Shown here: one piece after another, positions 53,401 through 61,304 of the stretch
Position numbering within the stretch: the stretch's first letter is position 1
Layout: every line of letters starts with the position of its first letter
Assembly: GCF_027484505.1 (NCBI RefSeq)
Contig: NZ_JAIXSV010000057.1
Coordinates: 1 to 64,000 of the forward strand
Source: Asticcacaulis sp.
Lineage (GTDB): Bacteria; Pseudomonadota; Alphaproteobacteria; Caulobacterales; Caulobacteraceae
Length of the DNA stretch: 64,000 bases
Direction: 5' to 3'
Translations under genes and position numbers: made by a program
Notes under the pieces: generated by a model
Databases searched by the model: none
Seen by the model: the letters and a program-made list of their open reading frames with translations, nothing else
What the model was told of the DNA's origin: nothing

Positions 53401-53721
53401 CTTCCCCGCCCGGCTTTTGCCGAGTGACAGGAGGCGGCTCAGTCGCGCATAGGAGGCCCGATCGGTGGGATAGACCAGGAGGGAGTTGCCATCTGTCAGA
53501 TCGAGTCGACAACCGATAATGAGGCGGACCCCTGTGGCACGCGAGGCGACCAACGCCCGAACAATACCCGCGAGCGTATTGCGATCGGTAATGGCCAAGG
53601 CTTCCATACCCAGGACCTTGGCCTGCTCGAACAACTCGTCGCATGACGAGACGCCCCGTAAAAAGGAAAAGTGCGAGGCACATTGCAGTTCGACATAGGG
53701 GATGCCGCCATGGCCTGCCAT
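50479..53721 (-). CDS. dnaE2: DnaE2 (ImuC), error-prone DNA polymerase III alpha
   Basis: From ATG 53721 it is 1080 residues, typical of DnaE2. The PHP domain (about 1-280) starts 'YVELQCASHFSFLRGVSSCD' and 'LAITDRNTLAG'. The polymerase active site holds 'GRGSAANSCVCYVLGIT' and 'PPDIDVDFEHNRREEV' with the catalytic aspartates, followed by 'VGLPLFQEQAM'-like 'GVPLFQEQAMRVCMAAAG' and an OB fold near the end. DnaE2 copies damaged templates together with ImuA and ImuB in SOS mutagenesis. It begins at the last base of the imuB stop region (ATG/TGA overlap), so all three are one operon, under the LexA box at 55950. Confidence 0.95.
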   Translation of the reverse strand: MAGHGGIPYVELQCASHFSFLRGVSSCDELFEQAKVLGMEALAITDRNTLAGIVRALVASRATGVRLIIGCRLDLTDGNSLLVYPTDRASYARLSRLLSLGKSRAGKGKCDIDWTDVEDFSEGLIAIYLPDEADDQCGLHLKRFKAIFGERAYVALTLRRRQGDYLRFLALSNLAARVRVPIVVTNDVLHHAHDKAMLQDLVTCIRNRCTIDDLGDRRELYADRFLKSPEEMARLFPDYLEALRRTVDIAERCRFSMEELTYQYPAEITDDGLVPIERLKRLSWEGAKWRFPEGVPAEVIKLLKHELGLIEQLNYAPYFLTVNSIVQYARSIGVLCQGRGSAANSCVCYVLGITSIDPARNDLLFERFISAERGEPPDIDVDFEHNRREEVMQWVFNTYGRHHAALCSVVTRYRTRGALRDTTRALGLPEDLIKTLSSQVSHWSRDGFKAEDAAGLGINLNDRRIRLVIDLSRQLMGAPRHLSQHPGGFVLTHDRLDEMCPIEPAAMKNRQVIEFDKDDIEVLKWMKVDCLALGMMSAMRRGLDLLRQHKDIDLNLATIPSEDPRTYAMIRRADTMGTFQIESRAQMSMLPRIKPRTFYDLVIEVAIVRPGPIQGDMVHPFLRRREGKEPVSYPSPELEAVLSKTLGVPLFQEQAMRVCMAAAGMSAARADLVRRAMATFKFTGGVNKFRDEIVEGMLKNGYTQDYAETLFGQLEGFGSYGFPESHAASFALIAYASSWLKCHHPDVFLAALLDSQPMGFYAPAQLIRNAQEHGVQIRPVCANSSRWDSTLEPTSHPNRFAVRMGFRMIKGLKNADMATLLAARGETPFKSLQDLWRRSSVPISTLQTLARADAFKPCFGQERREALFGLKGMRDEPLPLFADLLDAEGGHQPDAIEPEMQLKPMTAGHSVVEDYNTQGFSLNRHPIQFLRGELKDRGLMSCKEAIAAPDGKYVKVAGLVLVRQRPGSANGVTFMTIEDESSDMNIIVWEKTGQLFRRVLLASSLIEVSGQIQKEGQVVHLIARTLNDLSTRLATISQRDVAMNLPHQPGDEFRNGGALMDSRMAKSPTGHALVKARDFR

Positions 53722-55247
53722 CAGACGAATTTCCCGTGCATATACCAGCGCAGGCTGCCCGTATCTTCGTTCTGACCGTCCCCTGTCCGGAAAGCCCAGA
53801 AGCGCTCGCCGCCTTCGACCTGAAGAACGAAATAATCCCTGACCTTTCCGGCCTCTTTCTCGGTATGCCACCACTCGCCGCGCACCCGCTCTGGCCCGTC
53901 AGCGGCAGTCACACGATAGCGGCTACCGCGCCACTGGAAGGACACCGGCGGATGGTCCGGCAAGAGGGCCATGGTTTGCATGGGTTCGGGCGGCCGCAAC
54001 AGCCTGAACGGCCGGCGAAACCGCACATTGCGCGTCGAGCCGATGGCTTTGGAATGCGGCGGCAGGCGCAGGATCGCCCTTTCCGGAATATCGCTGGGCG
54101 AAGTTTCTGCTTTGTACAGACGTGCGATCGCGCCATAGCGATTATTGAGCGTATCCCACAAATCCTCGACATCGGGCGGCGCCGCCTCGCCGTAGGTCGC
54201 ATAGGTCTGGTGCGGAGACAGCAACCCCGTCAGTGTAGCCGCCAACACCATGCGCTCGATCCCGAACCCCGGATCGACGGTCTCGATCTTGTCGCACAAA
54301 AGCCGGGACAGGCGCTTGACGTTTCTGACGGGCCGAGCCGTCTTGATCTGGATGGCCTCGACCCGGCTATCGACACGATGGAAACGCAGGTCCAGTTGAA
54401 GAGCGCCCTGCCCAGCCTCTTCCAGATGGAGGCAAAGGTCTTCGACTAGAAGGTTCGTGTATTTCGCTATCGTTTCAGGCGCACTGATCGGTTCGAAAAA
54501 GGCTTTGCGCGTCACGATCATTTCAGGCGGTTCAATCGGCGAAATCGGCTCTGCCAGTCTGCCAAAGGCCATATCGATGCGGCGAAACAGCTCCGGCCCG
54601 AACCGCAAGGTCAGCGGCGCTCGCGGCTGAGACGCCAGTTCGCCAATGCTGTCGAAGCCCAGGATACGCAGGCCATCGAGCGTATTGGCAGGTAGGCGGA
54701 GAGCTTCTACCGGCAGTTTCAGTATGGTGTCGTTGGTTTTACCACGTTCGATGAGCGTTATCGGACCCGATAGAAAGCGTGCCAAGGCGTGCGACGCGCC
54801 CCACGTCTCAGATATCGCCACCCGCGCCGCAATGCCCTTGGCAGACAGTTGAGAAACAAGATCCTCCAGAAGCGGGCGTTCACCGCCATGCAAATGCGCG
54901 GCACCGGTGACGTCAAGCACCAACCCGTCGGGCGGATCGGCCATTACGATGGGCGAGTATCGACGCAGGCCCCAGAGCGCGAGATCGTCAAGGCCATTTC
55001 GGTCGGCCTCAGGGGCGGCATCGATCAAATGAAGATCGTTGACCAGGGCTTGCGCCTTGGCCACAGACATACCGATGCGAATACCCAGAGACTGGGCAAA
55101 CGCATCAACGGCAGTCACAACCCGCCGGCGACCGTCCGATCCTTTCAGGACCAGTGGAACGTCAGGAGGCGGCGCGGCGCCCGCCGGCAACCGACGCAGC
55201 CGGTCGGTCGGCCAGGTAGGCAGGTAGACCGAGATAACCCTGTGCAT
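53721..55247 (-). CDS. imuB: ImuB, inactive Y-family polymerase homologue
   Basis: The 508-residue protein begins 'VISVYLPTWPTDRLRRLPAG' and has a Y-family polymerase-like fold with 'VTAVDAFAQSLGIRIGMSVA', 'GLVLDVTGAAHLHGGE' and 'AISETWGASHALARF', but lacks the catalytic acidic trio, as is normal for ImuB. It acts as the hub linking the beta clamp, ImuA and DnaE2. Its start overlaps the imuA end by 86 bases, and it abuts dnaE2. Confidence 0.93.
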   Translation of the reverse strand: MHRVISVYLPTWPTDRLRRLPAGAAPPPDVPLVLKGSDGRRRVVTAVDAFAQSLGIRIGMSVAKAQALVNDLHLIDAAPEADRNGLDDLALWGLRRYSPIVMADPPDGLVLDVTGAAHLHGGERPLLEDLVSQLSAKGIAARVAISETWGASHALARFLSGPITLIERGKTNDTILKLPVEALRLPANTLDGLRILGFDSIGELASQPRAPLTLRFGPELFRRIDMAFGRLAEPISPIEPPEMIVTRKAFFEPISAPETIAKYTNLLVEDLCLHLEEAGQGALQLDLRFHRVDSRVEAIQIKTARPVRNVKRLSRLLCDKIETVDPGFGIERMVLAATLTGLLSPHQTYATYGEAAPPDVEDLWDTLNNRYGAIARLYKAETSPSDIPERAILRLPPHSKAIGSTRNVRFRRPFRLLRPPEPMQTMALLPDHPPVSFQWRGSRYRVTAADGPERVRGEWWHTEKEAGKVRDYFVLQVEGGERFWAFRTGDGQNEDTGSLRWYMHGKFV

Positions 55248-55914
55248 TGTCGAACGCCTCTACTTCAAAATCGGCGCATTCTCCTCCGCGCGCCCGCATC
55301 AATTCCAAAAGCCAACGACCGGGCCCAACACCGCGGACCGGCAAGCTCTGCGCTTCGAGCTCCGTCACTCGCCAGCGTGTGGACGCCGCTGTCGGCGTCC
55401 CGAAATCACGGGCTTCGGTCTGCCGCCGCCAGCGCCGCACGGCGATGCCCATCGTGCCGGAAACCTCAGCCGCGAACTGAAGTCGCTGTGAGGCTTTCAG
55501 GCTCAGATGACCTATCTCAGCCACGACGGCGCTCAGACCGCCGTGTCGGAGGGCATCCTCAAAACACCCTAGAATAGCCGTCTCGTCGCGACACTCGAAG
55601 AAGACCACGCGGTCGAGCGTCAGTCCGCATTGGGCCAAGGCTGGCGGGAAGAGGTCGGGCTGGGCAAAGCACCACAGCACCCTCCCCCCGGTTCGCGCCG
55701 CTACGCCCGCGGCAAAAGCGGCTGCGGCTGCCCCGTCCACGGCGCCATTGGCCCCGCCGGCGACCTCGTGAAGGGCGCCACGAACCAGTCCCCCGCCGGG
55801 CAGTTTGTGATCGACCTCTTCGATTCCGAGCGGCAGGACGGTTCGGTCGGTACCGCGTCCATTGCCGAAACGGGCTCTAAGGGCATGGAATTGGGATCGG
55901 TTGTCTCGGCCCAT
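55162..55914 (-). CDS. imuA: ImuA, RecA-like mutasome protein
   Basis: The 250-residue product begins with 'LPLGIEEVDHKLPGGGLVRG' and 'GALHEVAG', the ImuA opening related to RecA and SulA. It has a weak P-loop region, as in ImuA. It works with ImuB and DnaE2. The start ATG at 55914 is 36 bases from a LexA box. Its 3' end overlaps imuB, which is typical of this cassette. Confidence 0.92.
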   Translation of the reverse strand: MGRDNRSQFHALRARFGNGRGTDRTVLPLGIEEVDHKLPGGGLVRGALHEVAGGANGAVDGAAAAAFAAGVAARTGGRVLWCFAQPDLFPPALAQCGLTLDRVVFFECRDETAILGCFEDALRHGGLSAVVAEIGHLSLKASQRLQFAAEVSGTMGIAVRRWRRQTEARDFGTPTAASTRWRVTELEAQSLPVRGVGPGRWLLELMRARGGECADFEVEAFDNAQGYLGLPAYLADRPAASVAGGRRAAS

Positions 55915-55949
55915 GACATGCTCACATCCTTTCTGGAATTTACGAATAT

Positions 55950-55964
55950 GTTCTCTTTTTGTTC
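55950..55964 (-). promoter_or_regulatory. LexA (SOS) box upstream of imuA
   Basis: GTTC-TCTTTTT-GTTC is a perfect match to the alphaproteobacterial LexA site GTTC-N7-GTTC. It lies 36 bases upstream of the imuA start. The cassette should therefore be repressed by LexA and induced by DNA damage. The strand given is that of the regulated gene. Confidence 0.88.
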
Positions 55965-56169
55965 CCGCGACCGGTAAGCTGTCAAGAGGACTTATTGTCG
56001 AACCATCATGCTAAAAAAAATGTCACTGGACCCCGCCTCGGCGTTTTTGCGTGGAGTCACAAGCCGTTAGACGGTGAACGACGGGTAATGGGTTGCTCAA
56101 AAAAATGTGTGAATGACCGCCCGCCACCTGTCACCATCTCGCAGGGGTAGTGGCGTGAGGCGTGAGTGC

Positions 56170-56695
56170 ATGTGCGGTCGATATGCAGTCCTCGCGAGGC
56201 GGAGGTCCACGCCGGCTTCCTCGATGTGGTGGCCCCTTTTTCAAATATTCGTCGATATCAGGATTATCGGCCGACCGATCTCGCCTCAGTGTTCGTCAAG
56301 AACCGTGGAGGTGAGACGGTCCTGAAGGACATGCGTTGATGGTTCTTCCAGGCCACACACAAGGGCCTTGCAGAAGGATTGGAAGCTGACCACGTTCAAC
56401 GCACGTCTCGATGACCCCCACACCAAACCGACCTTCAAAAACGCTTGGGACCTCAAGCGACGCGTGCTCGTGCCTGCTTCGCACTATTACGAATGGACTG
56501 GTCCGACCGGCGCAAAAATCTGCTGGCGCGTCCAAAGCGCACGCCACCAGCCCCCAGCGTTTGCGGGCCTGTGAGATCACGCCGATACGGCCGAGGGCCA
56601 GATCTCGTCTTTCGCCATTCTGACCTGCGAAGCCCGTGTGGCCCTGAGGCGCCTGCATCCGCGCGGGCCCGTTGTCCTTGAACCCAATTCCTAGC
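56170..56695 (+). pseudogene. SRAP (SOS-response-associated peptidase, YedK/HMCES) relic
   Basis: The frame starts 'MCGRYAVLA', carrying the catalytic Cys2 of SRAP proteins, which crosslink to abasic sites in single-stranded DNA. Later pieces in another frame are 'FNARLDDPHTKPTFKNAWDL', 'RRVLVPASHYYEW' and 'PPAFAGL', followed by a TGA (56572-56574) where a Trp codon is expected, then 'SSFAILTCEARVALRRLHPR'. At least one frameshift (near 56270-56380) and one nonsense change make it inactive. SRAP genes are often found beside imu cassettes, so this was likely the cassette's fourth gene. Confidence 0.75.
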
Positions 56696-56853
56696 AGTCG
56701 TGCCTGGACGGTGCCGACAATCTACCTGTCTCCACGGCTTGGGAGGATAGGGGCGTTTACGGTCAAATCCGCATGATCACTTTAGCTGGCAAGGCGTGTT
56801 TTGCCGGCGGCCCGGCAGGGTGATATATTGAGAGGCATTAGACGGAGGCGCCC

Positions 56854-57105
56854 ATGACAACCGGCAAGGTCATCGATTTCGAGCACATGGGGCCGATCGA
56901 GAAACTGCAATCCCAGCTCGGCGCCGACGAATGCCGACGGCTCGGCTTTGTTTTCGATGACGAACGCGGCGTTGCCACCTTAGCCACCGCAGGGTTTGGT
57001 TATCTTCTGGCAGTCGGGGCCATGGGCGTAACAACTCTGGCTGAAGCCTTTGCCGCTGGCTACCAATGCGCGGCCGAACACCACACGCCGGATCTGGAAA
57101 TCTAA
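56854..57105 (+). CDS. Small uncharacterised protein
   Basis: An 83-residue protein behind a good ribosome site (GGAGG, about 8 bases). It has a central hydrophobic helix ('TAGFGYLLAVGAMGVTTLAE') that could be membrane-associated or a buried core helix. I do not recognise a family. It overlaps the end of the NTPase fragment convergently by 4 bases. Confidence 0.45.
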   Translation: MTTGKVIDFEHMGPIEKLQSQLGADECRRLGFVFDDERGVATLATAGFGYLLAVGAMGVTTLAEAFAAGYQCAAEHHTPDLEI

Positions 57106-57473
57106 AAAAAGCCTCCTTGCAAACCCCTTAATCGGCCGGCTTTAAGGCAACGTTGAAGGCGTCTAGGGTCTATGCTGTGGTCTGCCGAACTCCGGCATAG
57201 CGCTTCCAGCCTAAATATCACGGCAAGACTTCCTTCCAGCCGAAGACGAGCGGCCTGCGCCTTGATTTCTGTCGATTTGCCTGAGCCCGCGGCCCCCAAA
57301 ATGACGACAAGCTTTTGCTCCAGGAGCGCGAGCCACGGCATGCCTGACTTCTCCGAGCCGAAACCTCTGAAGTTGGCTCTATAGGTTTGCTCTGTGTCGC
57401 TCGTTTGAGACACATCGTAGAATCGACGATCCAAATCCACGATCTTTTTCTTTTCCGCAACCGCCCCAGACAT
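57102..57473 (-). pseudogene. Truncated NACHT/STAND-like NTPase fragment
   Basis: About 100 residues carry 'VVILGAAGSGKSTEIKAQAA', a Walker A typical of large NACHT-type or STAND NTPases, followed by 'GSLAVIFRLEALCRSSADHS' and an unrelated short tail. Nothing of the Walker B or sensor domain follows, so this is the 5' stump of a longer gene, probably a former defence NTPase. It could still be expressed because the start region is intact. Confidence 0.6.
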
Positions 57474-57547
57474 GCCGCCCTCGAATCACAACCCATCCGA
57501 TTGATTTTGCAGCACATCTCCACTTAACGAAAACGCACCCTATCGCC

Positions 57548-59530
57548 TCAGTCTATGTCCCTTCCGAGATCTCTCCCGATCCGCCAGTTGATGCCGGTCT
57601 CGCGGACCATGCCCGAGACCTCTTTGCCGATATGCTTCTCAAGCACCGGCCGCCACGGCACGAGGGCAAAGTCTTTGGCCCGTTCGACCACTGCGAATTT
57701 ACCCGAGCCCATCTCAACGATCTCACGCAGGCGGCCCTCGACTTGCGCGCCTGTGCCGACCACCCGAAACGCCTTGCCGGTTTCCACCTCAAGCCTAGCG
57801 GACAAACCCCTCAGTTCGCGCCGATGTAAGACGTTCAGAACCGACGGAGCCAGAGCCGCGGGATCGCCGCTGGCCGGGGTCCACAAGCCCTCCTCGACCA
57901 GCCACTGCTGCCGCGCCTGCATGGCCGCCCACGCCTCGCCGCCGAACCCCGTTTTAGCGAACGCGCCATGATCGCCTGCCACCCATTCCTTGTCGAGCCA
58001 GGTCACGCCGTTGAAGCGCTGCTGGCGCTCAAGCGTCTGCGAGGCTACAACGGCCACCGAAACTGGGCTGCGGGCCGCCTCTTTTTGTTCGTAGGCCATC
58101 GCCTTCTCAAGGTGATGGCTGTCGATGCGAAAGCGGCCGTCCGGGAGCCGCTCGATCTGACCGGTCGTGCGCCGGATCGCTTCGAGCCGTCGGGAATGGG
58201 TTTCCGCGAAGGCCTGACGCGCCGAGGGATCGGCCTTGAGGTGCAGATCGACGCTGTAATAGCCCCCGCTCACTTCGGCGACCGCCATGACGGCGCGGTC
58301 CACTTCCCGCACCGCTGGCACACGGGGCGTAATCTCTAGGATCGCCCCTTCGGGAAGGAGCACGGTCTGGCTTCCTGAGCCGATGTCGATATAGTGGGCG
58401 CGCCCATCCGTGCCTTCCAGAACAAGATAGTGGCGGTCACTGAATTCCTCCTGAAGGCCGCGCTCGACCAGACGTCCCCTCAGCTTGCCAGTAAGTCCAA
58501 CCACCGTGGCCCCCGACAGGTGCGTCTGCGCATCCGGCACGGCCGCCTCAAGGCCTTTGTCTTTGAGCGCCCGATGCAGGGTTTTGATGATGTCGCCGAG
58601 CTCGCTCATCTGGCGCAAGGTCGCCTCCATGTCCGGATGCAGGCGCCACTGACCGGCTGACGCTTTCTCGGCCAGCCCGAGAGCCTCCAGTTTGACCAGC
58701 CGGCCGGTGCGCAGCGCGTGTTCTACAGGGGGCCGGTGGCTCGGGAGTACGACTCCGGCGGAATCGGCCTCGCGCCGCAGTTGCCGATCGATCGAGGTCA
58801 GCCGTTCGGCATCGATTTCGGCCTGACGCGCCATGAGGATTTCGCGCTCGGACCGAGGCCCCAAATCGAGCGTGATCTGGGCGGCGACCCGCTCCCTGAA
58901 CCCGGCGCTGAGATATTCGGGGGCGATGACCAGATCCTTACCCTTATCGTCGCGTCCGCGGATCACGATATGGGTGTGGGGACGGCCGGTGTTGTAGTGA
59001 TCGACAGCCGTCCATTCCAGCGAAGTGCCCAGGTCAGTTTCCATTTGCCGCATGACCTTCCGCGTCAGGGGCTTCAGATCGTCATATTGCAGGCCGTCTT
59101 CAGGCGAGACGATAAAGCGGAACTGATGGCGATCGCCCTCGCATCGGGCCATGAATTCCGAGGCGTCTGCACGGTCCGTTTCAGGGCCGTAGAGTTGGCC
59201 CGGTTGACCGTCACGCGTCACCCCATCGCGCTGAAGATAGGACAGGTGCGCTTTGGCTGCCCGAAAGCCCGGACCGGCGAGTTTTACGAAGCGCGCCTTG
59301 ACCGTCACCCGACGCGTTTGCCGCCCGCGCCCAGGTATGCCGGCAAGCACCCGCGCGGCGCCCGCACCCCGTCCATACCCAGGGTTGGTGCCGTGGCCGG
59401 TTCGACCGGCTTTGCGACCGCCGGCGCGCTGAACGGCGTGGAGCACCTTCGAACGATAGGATTTCGACAGTTTTGGGGTCTGAGACCGTAATTTACCGAG
59501 CTTCGGTTCAAAATCGTCCTCTGACGCCAT
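57548..59530 (-). CDS. Conjugative relaxase, VirD2/DUF3363 type
   Basis: The 660-residue protein has a HUH motif: 'VDHYNTGRPHTHIVIRG' (His178, His185, His187) and a basic N-terminus with Tyr residues at 25 and 98 that could be nicking tyrosines. The C-terminal half is DUF3363. It nicks oriT and pilots the strand through the Trb channel. It starts at ATG 59530 behind GGGGAG. It is separated from traG by 16.6 kb of cargo, which is unusual, since the two are normally close. oriT is not identified. Confidence 0.88.
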   Translation of the reverse strand: MASEDDFEPKLGKLRSQTPKLSKSYRSKVLHAVQRAGGRKAGRTGHGTNPGYGRGAGAARVLAGIPGRGRQTRRVTVKARFVKLAGPGFRAAKAHLSYLQRDGVTRDGQPGQLYGPETDRADASEFMARCEGDRHQFRFIVSPEDGLQYDDLKPLTRKVMRQMETDLGTSLEWTAVDHYNTGRPHTHIVIRGRDDKGKDLVIAPEYLSAGFRERVAAQITLDLGPRSEREILMARQAEIDAERLTSIDRQLRREADSAGVVLPSHRPPVEHALRTGRLVKLEALGLAEKASAGQWRLHPDMEATLRQMSELGDIIKTLHRALKDKGLEAAVPDAQTHLSGATVVGLTGKLRGRLVERGLQEEFSDRHYLVLEGTDGRAHYIDIGSGSQTVLLPEGAILEITPRVPAVREVDRAVMAVAEVSGGYYSVDLHLKADPSARQAFAETHSRRLEAIRRTTGQIERLPDGRFRIDSHHLEKAMAYEQKEAARSPVSVAVVASQTLERQQRFNGVTWLDKEWVAGDHGAFAKTGFGGEAWAAMQARQQWLVEEGLWTPASGDPAALAPSVLNVLHRRELRGLSARLEVETGKAFRVVGTGAQVEGRLREIVEMGSGKFAVVERAKDFALVPWRPVLEKHIGKEVSGMVRETGINWRIGRDLGRDID

Positions 59531-59711
59531 TTCGCGAGACTCCCCATTCGAACAATTACAAAGACTTAAGAGATCACCGTCTCACTCAAAATCGCGCCTG
59601 TCTCGTGAAAATCCGATGTGCAGACAGATACTTACCGGCTCGGAGAGACGGTCTTTTATCTTGCGCTGAAGCCCACCCGTCCCTCGCCGAACCTCGTCCG
59701 ATCTCGCCCCG

Positions 59712-60287
59712 TCACGGTTTTGGCCCCGGCTCACCTTCGGCGGTGCGTTTCATCGCAAAAAGGCCCCTGTCGGAGGGGGTCAGGGAGGGAACGTCGGCGA
59801 CCGGAGGCTGGTTTTCAGGAACAAGCTTTTTGAGGTAGGCGCGCGTTTCGGCGGGCAGGGTTTCGCCCTTCAGACTGGCCGCATAGCGCGCGGGCCCGGC
59901 ATTATAGGCCGCAAACAGTCCGGGATAGCCGAACCGATCGAACATGGCGCGCAGATAGGCCGTGCCGGCCAGTATATTGTCGCGCGGGTCATCAGGATCG
60001 GCCCCGAGGTTATGGGCCCTGCGCATATCTGACCACGTTCCCGGCATCAATTGCATGAGGCCCATCGCGCCGACCTTTGAGCGGATGGGTTGCCCATTCA
60101 GGTGAGTTTGCCCGCCGCTTTCCGCCTGCATGACGCGATAAATCCAGTCCTCAGGCACGCCGAACCGCTGAGAGGCTTCGCGCACGGGTTCGGCCCAACG
60201 CGCCAGCGCGGACGCGGTCTGAGCGTGGCTCTCTCCCGCCGACAAAAGGACGCCCAGCGCGCTGAGGAGCGGTTTCCAACTGATCAT
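59712..60287 (-). CDS. VirB1-like lytic transglycosylase
   Basis: The 191-residue protein has a signal peptide (residues 1-22) and the SLT/LT domain with the catalytic Glu in 'VMQAESGGQTHLNG' and 'GLMQLMPGTWSDMR'. It opens the peptidoglycan for the mating channel. It overlaps the TraF-type peptidase gene by 4 bases. Confidence 0.9.
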   Translation of the reverse strand: MISWKPLLSALGVLLSAGESHAQTASALARWAEPVREASQRFGVPEDWIYRVMQAESGGQTHLNGQPIRSKVGAMGLMQLMPGTWSDMRRAHNLGADPDDPRDNILAGTAYLRAMFDRFGYPGLFAAYNAGPARYAASLKGETLPAETRAYLKKLVPENQPPVADVPSLTPSDRGLFAMKRTAEGEPGPKP

Positions 60288-60811
60288 AGGGGCCGCGCCT
60301 TACCGATCACGTGATTTCGACTGACCGGCCCAAAATAGCGGCTGTCAAAGGAGTCCGGCGCGCCCGTGTTGAGGAGGAACAGCTCCCCGGCATACAGACG
60401 CCGACAGCCCTGCCACCACGGCAAGGGCCGGTTCAGGCGGTCCCGCAGACGCCGCACCGTTACGCGCTTCCCATTGACTAAAATGTTGGCATCTATGGCA
60501 CAGACCGCGTCGCCACCATGGGCCGCTACGTGTTTAAGTACCGGGACCGTTGCAGGCACGTACCGCCTAGCATCCGCGAGCTTCCGCGCGGCTTCAGGCA
60601 GGTGCGCTACCACCAGATCACCCGTCGTCACTTGCCGGACCGGAGAGACGATATAAAATCCGATGGGCACACTGGGGCTGGCATTATAGATCAGCCAGGG
60701 CGTTTTCTGAGGTTGCGCGGAGAGGCCCAAACCAACCAGAGCCACGCAGCTCAGTCCCGCGACCAGCCCTCGTCTGCGGCGTGACCTTGTCGGACTCTTA
60801 GGGGCCCCCAT
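60284..60811 (-). CDS. traF: TraF-type S26 peptidase (pilin maturation)
   Basis: I set the start at ATG 60811 (175 residues). One membrane helix (about 13-31) is followed by 'YNASPSVPIGFYIVSP', containing the catalytic Ser of the TraF S26 family, and 'VPVLKHVAAHGGDAVC' with the Lys. Such enzymes process and cyclise TrbC pilin. The ATG overlaps the stop of the upstream excisionase-like gene. Confidence 0.88.
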   Translation of the reverse strand: MGAPKSPTRSRRRRGLVAGLSCVALVGLGLSAQPQKTPWLIYNASPSVPIGFYIVSPVRQVTTGDLVVAHLPEAARKLADARRYVPATVPVLKHVAAHGGDAVCAIDANILVNGKRVTVRRLRDRLNRPLPWWQGCRRLYAGELFLLNTGAPDSFDSRYFGPVSRNHVIGKARPL

Positions 60812-61047
60812 CACACCCGCGCCTCGATATGCCCGTCGGTCTGGCCTGAGGCGCGCGACCACCCATCGATGTCGTCGATATGGTAGCGAACATAACGCCC
60901 ATGGCGGCGATAGACAGGTCCCTGCCCTTCGGCACGGAACTTTTCGAGGGTGCGGCGTGACAGGCCCATATAGTGGGCGGCCTGATCGGTATTGAGAAAC
61001 GGGCTGCCTTTTTTGGCGCTGGCAGCACGCGCGGCTTCGTCGGACAC
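60811..61047 (-). CDS. Excisionase-like winged HTH protein
   Basis: A 78-residue protein from GTG 61047 with AGGAA 9 bases before it; a longer frame starts at 61122 but has no good ribosome site. 'FLNTDQAAHYMGLSRRTLEK' and 'GPVYRRHGRYVRYHIDDIDG' form a MerR-like winged helix used by excisionases and element regulators. It leads the traF-lytic transglycosylase set. Confidence 0.82.
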   Translation of the reverse strand: MSDEAARAASAKKGSPFLNTDQAAHYMGLSRRTLEKFRAEGQGPVYRRHGRYVRYHIDDIDGWSRASGQTDGHIEARV

Positions 61048-61304
61048 AGGGTCGTTTCCTTGCGAGATAAGAGCAAAACCACGGCGGTTTCGAGCCCGAG
61101 GATGCGGTCGTTGAACCCACATCGGGAGTGTCGAAATCCCCTCCCCCGCCGATCAGACTCCCCCATGTCTATATGCGCCCAAATGCACCCTATCGACCTC
61201 GCGAGCCATGCCGCAGGCATGGCGAGCCGCGGCCCCCGATACCAACGTGACCCACCTAAAAGAGGGAGGCCGCGCGGTCACAGAGACCGCACGGCGGAGT
61301 TACA

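Noticed and set aside
59531..59711. Possible oriT between the relaxase and lytic transglycosylase genes
   Set aside because: No convincing inverted repeat or nick motif was found by eye; a relaxase-family oriT search would be needed.
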